From assembly GCA_013695495.1 (NCBI GenBank), contig JACDAK010000099.1, positions 1-14,670 on the forward strand: a DNA stretch of 14,670 bases, written 5' to 3'. The stretch is from Blastocatellia bacterium. Its GTDB lineage: Bacteria > Acidobacteriota > Blastocatellia > Pyrinomonadales > Pyrinomonadaceae. The position numbers were made by a program, and so were the translations under genes. Of this stretch, positions 5,877-11,940 are shown piece by piece; the stretch's first letter is position 1; the number at the start of each line of letters is the position of its first letter. The notes beneath the pieces were generated by a model. That model saw only the letters and a list, made by a program, of their open reading frames with translations, was not told the origin of the DNA and did not search any database.

Positions 5877-6818
5877 ATGCGAATTGTATTTATGGGCACG
5901 CCTGCTCCTGCTGCGAAGGCGCTCGAACGGTTGTTGAGCTCGGGGCACGATGTAGCTGCCGTCTACACTCAGCCTGATCGACCGTCAGGACGAGGAAACA
6001 AGGTGACGGCATCGCCGGTGAAGGAGTTTGCATTAAGCAGGGGGATCCGCGTTCTGCAGCCGCGTTCGGTCACGACCGCAGAGGCGTTGGACGACTTTCG
6101 AAGCATTGGTGCTGAGGTCTCGGTGGTGGTTGCTTACGGCCGCATTCTACCGACGACGTTTTTGGAAGCCCCGAAATATGGAGCGATCAATGTTCATTAC
6201 TCGCTGCTGCCGAAATATCGCGGGGCTGCACCGGTGAATTGGGCGATCGTCAACGGTGAGACGACGACGGGCGTCACGACGATGAAGATGGACGCAGGGC
6301 TCGATACGGGCGATATTCTGATTCAGGAAGACACGGAGATTCGAGAGGATGAAACGGCGATCGAGCTGATGTCGAGGCTTTCGGAGATCGGGGCCGATGT
6401 TTTGGTCAGGACTCTAACCGAGCTTGGCAGCATTGTGCCGATTGTTCAGGATGACACGAAGGCTACGTATGCACCGCTGATGAAGAAATCTGACGGGTTC
6501 ATAAATTGGACACTTCCGGCATCAGATATTGTGAACCGTGTACGGGGCTTTCAGCCATTCCCAAGCTCGTTTAGTTTCTTGAGAGGGATGCGATTGACGC
6601 TATGGAAGGCGGAAGCAATCCGAGGTGAGAGTAGCGGAGCCCCGGGCGAGATCCTCAGTGTTGGTGCAGACGAATGGCTTGTGCAGTGTGGAGCAGGCAC
6701 TATGCTGAAGATAATCGAAGCGCAGCAAGAGGGGAAACGCCGAATGGCGGCCGCGGACATAATTAACGGTGTCAGACCGAAGGTAGGAGAAATGTTTGGC
6801 GCGTCGCCGAATGATTGA
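5877..6818 (+). CDS. fmt: Methionyl-tRNA formyltransferase
   Basis: This enzyme transfers a formyl group from 10-formyl-tetrahydrofolate to the Met on initiator tRNA, making the substrate later removed by deformylase. The 313-residue length is standard. The N-terminal formyltransferase domain starts IVFMGTPAPAAKALE and contains catalytic Asn105 and His107 (INVHYSLLPKYRGAAPVNW) and Asp143 (AGLDTGDIL). The linker and C-terminal tRNA-contacting domain follow from about residue 205 (SDGFINWTLPASDIVNRVRGFQPFP). The start at 5877 is set by this conserved N-terminus; no Shine-Dalgarno is evident in the 78-base gap upstream. It is 3 bases from trhO and thus begins the fmt-trhO-rsmB group. Confidence 0.96.
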   Translation: MRIVFMGTPAPAAKALERLLSSGHDVAAVYTQPDRPSGRGNKVTASPVKEFALSRGIRVLQPRSVTTAEALDDFRSIGAEVSVVVAYGRILPTTFLEAPKYGAINVHYSLLPKYRGAAPVNWAIVNGETTTGVTTMKMDAGLDTGDILIQEDTEIREDETAIELMSRLSEIGADVLVRTLTELGSIVPIVQDDTKATYAPLMKKSDGFINWTLPASDIVNRVRGFQPFPSSFSFLRGMRLTLWKAEAIRGESSGAPGEILSVGADEWLVQCGAGTMLKIIEAQQEGKRRMAAADIINGVRPKVGEMFGASPND

Positions 6819-6821
6819 GAT

Positions 6822-7580
6822 ATGTTCGAGATAGCTGCATTTTACAAATTTATGCCAATGGGCACGGTGGATGAATTGGAGGAATTTCGGGCCTCGGTTA
6901 GAGAGGCAATGCAGGTCTTCGATATCCGAGGGACGGTGATCCTTGCTGAAGAAGGCTTTAATGCTACAGTCAGCGGCAAACCGGAAGACATGGCGAGCTT
7001 TATGATACGAGCCGAGGCGCTTTTTGGGATTGAGGTCGAGGCAAAGCTTTCGAGGCATGAGCATGTGCCGTTCCGAAGAGTGGATGTCAAGATCAAGCCT
7101 GAGATCGTTACGTTCAAGCACCCTGTAGATACAAAAAAGGGTAAGGGCACCCACGTTGACGCTCGCGAGTGGAATAGTCTGCTGGATGATCCGTCGGTTT
7201 TGGTACTCGATACGCGGAACGATTACGAGTTCAAGAACGGAACCTTTGCGGGAGCGGTGAATCCGGAGACGGAGAAATTCAGCGACCTGCCTGAGTTTAT
7301 TGCCTCAAAACTCGATCCCGAAGTGCATCAGAAGGTGGCCATGTTTTGCACCGGGGGCATTCGGTGTGAAAAGGCGGCACCCTATCTGATCGAGCAGGGG
7401 TTCCGCGAGGTGTATCAACTCGATGGGGGTATACTTCGCTATCTGGAGGAGATCCCCGAGACTGAATCGAAGTTTCAGGGTGAATGCTTTGTTTTTGATG
7501 ACCGCATTACAGTAGACGAAAAGCTTGAAAAAGGCAGGGGGCCGGATCATTCGATCAATAAGAGCGGGGCGTCTAACTGA
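6822..7580 (+). CDS. trhO: Rhodanese-family tRNA uridine(34) hydroxylase, short form
   Basis: TrhO (formerly YceA/YbfQ) makes 5-hydroxyuridine at wobble position 34 of certain tRNAs using oxygen. The 252-residue protein has the N-terminal UPF0176 domain (FYKFMPM..., then GTVILAEEGFNATVSG at 37-52), the linker VKIKPEIVTF, and a rhodanese domain (VLVLDTRNDYEFKNGTFAGA at 126-145). The active loop CTGGIRCEK has Cys176 and Cys182, and ECFVFDDRITVDEKL follows at 221-235. E. coli TrhO has about 350 residues. Here the C-terminal cysteine-rich tail seen in many relatives is missing, and the protein ends soon after FVFDDR. The stop shares one base with the rsmB ATG (TGATG), which suggests translational coupling. 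Confidence 0.93.
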   Translation: MFEIAAFYKFMPMGTVDELEEFRASVREAMQVFDIRGTVILAEEGFNATVSGKPEDMASFMIRAEALFGIEVEAKLSRHEHVPFRRVDVKIKPEIVTFKHPVDTKKGKGTHVDAREWNSLLDDPSVLVLDTRNDYEFKNGTFAGAVNPETEKFSDLPEFIASKLDPEVHQKVAMFCTGGIRCEKAAPYLIEQGFREVYQLDGGILRYLEEIPETESKFQGECFVFDDRITVDEKLEKGRGPDHSINKSGASN

Positions 7581-8875
7581 TGCCTAAGGCACCGCGAATC
7601 TCTCCGGCACGAAAGGCTGCGTTCGACGTGCTTTGGCAGATCGAGCGGGAGCGTGCGTATTCCTCTGTTGTGCTCCCGCGAGAGGAGGAAAAGTTATCAG
7701 AGAAGGATCGCAGGCTTTGTCATGAAATAACCTTGGGCGTCCTGAGGAAGTGTGCGTATCTGGACCGGATGATCGCAGGGCTTGCCGGCAAGAAAAAATT
7801 GGATCTTGCGGTCTTGATCGCCCTTCGCATCGGACTTTATCAGCTCATCTTTCTCAATCGTGTTCCCGATTATTCCGCCATTAATGAAAGCGTGAATTTG
7901 GTTGTCCGGGCGAAGAAGATGTCTGCACGCGGCTTTGTTAATGCGATTCTGCGCCGTGCGGTGCGCGAAAAACCGCAATTATCGTATGCGAATGAGCTCG
8001 AACGGGTCTCGGTCGAGACGTCGCATCCGGAGTGGCTCATTCGGCGCTGGGAGGCGCAGTTCGGTATGGAACGCGCTTTTGCATTGGCAAGGTCAAATAA
8101 CGTGAGCCCTTTAATCACGTTTCGCGACGTCAATGCGGCTGATGAGATCGAACGGCTTTCCACCGCTGTTACCCGGTGCAAGTTTGCCAGCGGCTGTTAT
8201 ACGGTGCACGAGTTTTCTGACGAGATCCGGGAGCTTGCTCAAGCTGGTCTGATCTATCTTCAGGATGAGGCGTCGCAGCTTGTTGCAAGCACGATCAAGC
8301 TCGAGCCTAGAATGCTTTTCTCGGACGTTTGCGCCGCACCGGGCGGCAAGACGACGGCAGTGGCTTTGCGGTCGCCGGGTTCGTTGATCGTTAGCGGCGA
8401 TATTCATCTGGAACGGGTACGGCAGATCGGGCGGACGGCTGAGCTTCAGAAATTGGACGGTGTGAACCAGGTGCAGTATGACGCGGAAACCGCGTTGCCA
8501 TTTGCTGATGGAACATTCGATGTCGTTTTAGTTGACGCTCCGTGCACAGGGACGGGCACGATTCGCCATAATCCTGAGATCGTCCTCTTTCTTAACCCGG
8601 AGGTTTTTGCGGCTATATCGGCCAAACAACTTAACATGCTTCGGAACGCATCTAAAACGGTTAAGTCCGGCGGACGCCTCATATATTCCACATGTTCTTT
8701 AGAGTTTGAGGAGAATGAAAGAATTTGCGAGCGGTTTCTGGCATCGAATGACGAATTCGAGGTTTTGGGGCCCGATGTAGACGACCGGTTTTTGACTGAG
8801 GAAGGCTTCGCCCGAACCTTTCCTGACCGCGATGATATGGACGGATTTTTCATTGCCCATTTTACTCGGAAATGA
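7580..8875 (+). CDS. rsmB: 16S rRNA (cytosine-967-C5)-methyltransferase
   Basis: RsmB methylates C967 of 16S rRNA with S-adenosylmethionine. The 431-residue length matches the family. Residues 10-130 form the NusB-like RNA-binding domain (ARKAAFDVLWQIERERAYSS, RIGLYQLIFLNRVPDYSAINE). The SAM-binding motif is DVCAAPGGKTTA (249-260). Motif IV is DAPCTGTGTIRHNPEI (Cys322, product-release Cys) and motif VI is YSTCSLEFEENE (catalytic Cys372). The presence of the NusB domain separates it from RsmF and NSUN-type enzymes. It overlaps trhO by one base. A promoter-like sequence follows its stop, so the next gene may be expressed separately. Confidence 0.95.
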   Translation: MPKAPRISPARKAAFDVLWQIERERAYSSVVLPREEEKLSEKDRRLCHEITLGVLRKCAYLDRMIAGLAGKKKLDLAVLIALRIGLYQLIFLNRVPDYSAINESVNLVVRAKKMSARGFVNAILRRAVREKPQLSYANELERVSVETSHPEWLIRRWEAQFGMERAFALARSNNVSPLITFRDVNAADEIERLSTAVTRCKFASGCYTVHEFSDEIRELAQAGLIYLQDEASQLVASTIKLEPRMLFSDVCAAPGGKTTAVALRSPGSLIVSGDIHLERVRQIGRTAELQKLDGVNQVQYDAETALPFADGTFDVVLVDAPCTGTGTIRHNPEIVLFLNPEVFAAISAKQLNMLRNASKTVKSGGRLIYSTCSLEFEENERICERFLASNDEFEVLGPDVDDRFLTEEGFARTFPDRDDMDGFFIAHFTRK

Positions 8876-8885
8876 CGGCCGTCGT

Positions 8886-8913
8886 TTGTTGACGCTGCAA
8901 AAGATGATAAAAT
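8886..8913 (+). promoter_or_regulatory. Candidate sigma-70 promoter for the PASTA-rpe-bamD unit
   Basis: TTGTTG (8886-8891), 16 bases, then TAAAAT (8908-8913) lie just downstream of rsmB. Transcription near 8920 would leave a leader of about 22 bases with GGAAG (8931-8935) placed 6 bases before ATG 8942. Confidence 0.45.
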
Positions 8914-8930
8914 TCGCGTTTAGTCCGATT

Positions 8931-8935
8931 GGAAG
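8931..8935 (+). promoter_or_regulatory. Shine-Dalgarno GGAAG for the PASTA gene
   Basis: GGAAG sits 6 bases upstream of ATG 8942. Confidence 0.5.
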
Positions 8936-8941
8936 TATTTC

Positions 8942-9613
8942 ATGAGCATATTGGTACAGGGCTTAACGGCCATCGGCAAACTGATTTTTATTGCGATACT
9001 GCTGTTCGCGTTTTTAGCGGGAATGGCGAGCGTCGTTTATATGTCGCTGTCCGGTTCGGAGGTTAGAGTTCCGGAGCTTGTTGGTAAGGATTATGTCGAA
9101 AGCGAGAAGGAGCTTGCCGCACTTGGATTGAAGATCAAGAGGCGAGCAGACCGACCGAGTACGGAGAAGATCAACACTGTTCTGGAGCAGCTGCCGAAAC
9201 CGGGTGAGACCGTTAAGACCGGGCAGATGATTCTGGTCGTGGTCAGCAAAATAGCGGTCGAGGGCGAAGAAACGCCGAAATCTTTGATCCAAGACATTGA
9301 GCAGGACGATACAGAAAAAATCGAGGAAATGATCTCGGACAAGCCGAAAAAGCCGAGGGCGAACGTCAATTCTAATGCGAATGTGGACCGGAAGAAGGCT
9401 GACACGACGCGAGACGTGATCGCGAACTCATCGTCGACCAACACTTCATCGGGGAATGCTTCGACGCCGAACCCGGATGAACCGAGGAGAGAGCCGGCAA
9501 CGAACTCATCGCAGCCGATGAATAGGAACACGCTGGTGATCCCCATCCCTAAGCCCCAGGTGCCGCAGCCGTCGGATGGCGACACGCGGCCGCGAACCGC
9601 TCCGCGTCCTTAA
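8942..9613 (+). CDS. Single-pass membrane protein with one PASTA domain and a disordered tail
   Basis: The 223-residue protein has one transmembrane helix (about 11-34, GKLIFIAILLFAFLAG), then one PASTA domain (about 41-104). The domain runs from VRVPELVGKDYVESEKELAA, with a KIKRRADRP strand, to VLEQLPKPGETVKTGQMILVVVSK. Residues 105-139 are acidic and then basic. Residues 140-223 are low-complexity Asn/Ser/Thr/Pro-rich and probably disordered. PASTA domains bind muropeptides or unlinked peptidoglycan in Ser/Thr kinases and class-A/B penicillin-binding proteins. Here there is no kinase or transpeptidase domain; the 10 residues before the helix leave no room for one. The N-terminus in the cytoplasm and PASTA outside is the expected topology. 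It lies between rsmB and rpe, the position where Firmicutes carry prkC. Confidence 0.85.
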   Translation: MSILVQGLTAIGKLIFIAILLFAFLAGMASVVYMSLSGSEVRVPELVGKDYVESEKELAALGLKIKRRADRPSTEKINTVLEQLPKPGETVKTGQMILVVVSKIAVEGEETPKSLIQDIEQDDTEKIEEMISDKPKKPRANVNSNANVDRKKADTTRDVIANSSSTNTSSGNASTPNPDEPRREPATNSSQPMNRNTLVIPIPKPQVPQPSDGDTRPRTAPRP

Positions 9614-9667
9614 AACGCGAAGCAACGGCATTGTTTCCGAATGCAACAAAATACGGTAACGAACGGT

Positions 9668-10330
9668 ATGTTTGAGATCGCTCCTTCAATATTGTCGGCT
9701 GATTTCTCGCGACTCGCCGATGATATTGCCGCGGCAGAAAAAGGTGGAGCAACAGTGCTTCACGTGGATGTGATGGACGGGCATTTTGTGCCTAACATTA
9801 CGATTGGGCTGCCGGTGGTAAAGTCGTTGCGAAAAGCGACGACGATAACAATCGATACGCACCTCATGATCTCTGATCCCGGACGATATGCGGTGGAATT
9901 TGTGAACGCGGGTGCGGATATGGTCTCGGTTCATGTTGAAGCCGATCATCATTTGCATAGAACGTTGACATCGATTCGCGAAGCAGGAGCGAAAGCGGGC
10001 ATCGCGATCAATCCGGGAACGCCCTTGATGGCGCTGGAAGAGACGTTATATTACGCGGATTTTGTTTTGTTGATGTCGGTAAATCCCGGGTTCGGCGGAC
10101 AGCGGTTCATCCCAACTTCGCTTGATAAGATACGGCGGTTACGGCAAATGATACTGGAACGGGGACTTGAGACGAGGATCGAGGTTGACGGCGGAATCGA
10201 TGAAAGCAATATCTCAGAGGTCGTGGACGCAGGAGCCGAGATCATCGTGGCCGGATCGGCCGTTTATGGCTCAGGTGACGCGGCAGGTTCGGTTAGAACG
10301 CTTATCGAAGCCGGAACTGTCTGGGTTTAG
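9668..10330 (+). CDS. rpe: Ribulose-phosphate 3-epimerase
   Basis: This TIM-barrel enzyme interconverts ribulose-5-phosphate and xylulose-5-phosphate in the pentose phosphate pathway. From ATG 9668 the protein has 220 residues, the usual length, and begins FEIAPSILSADFSRL like other family members. Metal ligands and acid/base residues are His32 and Asp34 (LHVDVMDGHFVPN), His65 (DTHLM) and Asp174 (EVDGGI). The phosphate-binding loops NPGFGGQRF (139-147) and GSAVYG are present. An in-frame ATG at 9641 would add nine residues (MQQNTVTNG) outside the family alignment. Neither start has a clear Shine-Dalgarno, so the upstream one is not excluded. It lies 54 bases after the PASTA gene and 21 bases before the BamD-like gene. 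Confidence 0.95.
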   Translation: MFEIAPSILSADFSRLADDIAAAEKGGATVLHVDVMDGHFVPNITIGLPVVKSLRKATTITIDTHLMISDPGRYAVEFVNAGADMVSVHVEADHHLHRTLTSIREAGAKAGIAINPGTPLMALEETLYYADFVLLMSVNPGFGGQRFIPTSLDKIRRLRQMILERGLETRIEVDGGIDESNISEVVDAGAEIIVAGSAVYGSGDAAGSVRTLIEAGTVWV

Positions 10331-10351
10331 GAAGTTTTTTAAGAGCTTATT

Positions 10352-11854
10352 ATGATTCGAAGAAATAGTTTTGGCATAGCCTTGTTTATTGTGGTCGGAC
10401 TTCTGGGTGCTTTTGCAGTTGAGGCCCAGACCGGCAGCGGAACTGTGAGCCAGCGGCTCGATGTGATGCGTCAAAAGCTCGACACCATCAGGCGCTCGGC
10501 CACCAGCAGCATCTCGGTCCTGCGTCAGGACGGCCGCGAAAATGCAGCCAGCACTGACGAGGGACTAGACAGTCCAATGAGCCGGCTGCGTGCGGTCGAG
10601 AAAGAGGCGTCACGGCTCTTGTCGGATGTGAACAACATTCGCGGCAGGATAGATCGTTCGGAAAAATTTGAGCCGACCGATGTGGACGACCTCGAAAATA
10701 CGGTAGCGGAGCTCCAGAAGAACGCTGACGCAGTTTTGGTCGAAACGGCGGGAGCGCGTGCGATTCCGGTATCGACTGTCGGCCAGCCGCGAGAGATCCA
10801 GAGGAGAGGCAAGTTTCTCGGCATATTCGGCCGCGGGGGCAATGATGAATTTGATGAGTTGATCGGCTCGGTCTCACCGGGGCGCGACAGAGAGCTTTTC
10901 ATCGTTGCAACGCGCGAGATTCGTAAGAAGAAGTTCGACGTAGGCCGGTTGCTCTTCCAGACGATCATCACAACGTACCCGGATTCACCTTATCTGCCGA
11001 TGGCAAAGCTTGCAGTGGCAGATTCGTTTTTCCTTGAGGGTTCAACGAGTGCTCTGATCCAAGCGATCGCTTCCTATCAGGACTGGCTGACGTTCTTCCC
11101 GACGCATCCGCTCGCGGACCGTGTGGTTCTGAAGATCGCGGAATCGGAAATGAGGCAAATCGGACTGCCGGATCGCGATGCGACGCGTGCTCGGCGGGCG
11201 GAGGTCCGCCTGAGGGCTCTTTTGCAGAGCTATCCAAATTCGATCTTGCGTAAGGATGCAGAACTCCGATTGGCCGAGGTTCAGAACAACCTTGGAATGC
11301 ATAATCTTTTGATCGCGAATTACTATTACACCCTGTCGGTAAATCAAGGCAAGGGCGGTTTGAAGGGGGCACAGTCTCGTTACCGCGAGATACTCGACAA
11401 GTATCCTGATTTTGAGAACATGGATGAGGCGCTGTTCAAGCTGGCGAATACCTATCTTGTGGAAGAAGAGACGGATCAGGCCGCACGGTATTTTCAGCGG
11501 ATCGTTGCCGATTATCCGAACAGCGATTATGTGGCAAAATCAAAAGAGCAACTCGAATTGATCGGGGCAACGATTCCGGAACCCAACCCGGAGCGATTGG
11601 CAGTGCTGCCGCCGGAAAAGGTTTCGTTCTTTCAAAACTTCAGAAATCAGCTTTTCGGGATTTATCCTATGACCATCGACAAAGATGGGGTTCTGATGAC
11701 GCGTGACTTTGATCGTGCAAAGTTTGAGTTGATCGACCAAATCATCGAGAATCAGGGCGACATTTATGTAAATCAGATTCCGCAGGCGTTGACGACTGTG
11801 ATTTCGCAGCGTCAGGCAACGTCGCAGCCGGTTACAACGCCGCAAGAGCAATGA
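10352..11854 (+). CDS. bamD: BamD-like (YfiO) TPR outer-membrane assembly protein, without lipobox
   Basis: This exported 500-residue protein resembles BamD, the TPR lipoprotein of the BAM complex that inserts outer-membrane beta-barrels. Residues 1-25 are a signal peptide (hydrophobic ALFIVVGLLGAFA, then VEA before QTGSG). Residues 30-130 look helical/coiled (RLDVMRQKLDTIRRS, RAVEKEASRLLSDVNNIRGRI). The BamD-like TPR region covers about 185-395, with TTYPDSPYLPMAKLAVADSF, FPTHPLADRVV, DRDATRARRAEVRLRALLQS, YPNS...AEVQNNLGMHNLLIANYY and DYPNSDYVAKSKEQLE, closely following BamD's order. E. coli BamD has about 245 residues, so both ends are extended. I see no cysteine anywhere in the protein, so it cannot be a lipoprotein. 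Another TPR scaffold role is possible. A strong terminator follows at 11880. Confidence 0.72.
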   Translation: MIRRNSFGIALFIVVGLLGAFAVEAQTGSGTVSQRLDVMRQKLDTIRRSATSSISVLRQDGRENAASTDEGLDSPMSRLRAVEKEASRLLSDVNNIRGRIDRSEKFEPTDVDDLENTVAELQKNADAVLVETAGARAIPVSTVGQPREIQRRGKFLGIFGRGGNDEFDELIGSVSPGRDRELFIVATREIRKKKFDVGRLLFQTIITTYPDSPYLPMAKLAVADSFFLEGSTSALIQAIASYQDWLTFFPTHPLADRVVLKIAESEMRQIGLPDRDATRARRAEVRLRALLQSYPNSILRKDAELRLAEVQNNLGMHNLLIANYYYTLSVNQGKGGLKGAQSRYREILDKYPDFENMDEALFKLANTYLVEEETDQAARYFQRIVADYPNSDYVAKSKEQLELIGATIPEPNPERLAVLPPEKVSFFQNFRNQLFGIYPMTIDKDGVLMTRDFDRAKFELIDQIIENQGDIYVNQIPQALTTVISQRQATSQPVTTPQEQ

Positions 11855-11879
11855 TTCGATGGAACGAACAATTTGGTAG

Positions 11880-11910
11880 AATAAAAGCGGCTGATGATGC
11901 CGCTTTTATT
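11880..11910 (+). terminator. Rho-independent terminator after the BamD-like gene
   Basis: This is a perfect 12-base-pair hairpin: left arm AATAAAAGCGGC (11880-11891), loop TGATGAT and right arm GCCGCTTTTATT (11899-11910), followed by a T-rich run TTATCT. A-rich bases on the left arm could allow weak function on the other strand. It lies 25 bases after the stop and only 30 bases before the next start codon. Confidence 0.85.
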
Positions 11911-11940
11911 TTATCTGCCACGACTTTTACAGATCGATTC

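Noticed and set aside
6600..7154. A 184-codon minus-strand open frame across the fmt-trhO junction
   Set aside because: It is antisense to two clearly conserved enzymes and shows no motif or start signal of its own.
9091..9585. A 164-codon minus-strand open frame opposite the PASTA gene
   Set aside because: It looks membrane-like only because the opposite strand is Ser/Asn/Thr/Pro-rich low-complexity coding sequence.
11851..11940. Upstream ATG at 11851 for the TPR protein, giving a 4-base overlap with the BamD-like gene
   Set aside because: The extra 30 codons read through a perfect terminator hairpin and would bury the signal peptide that begins at 11941.
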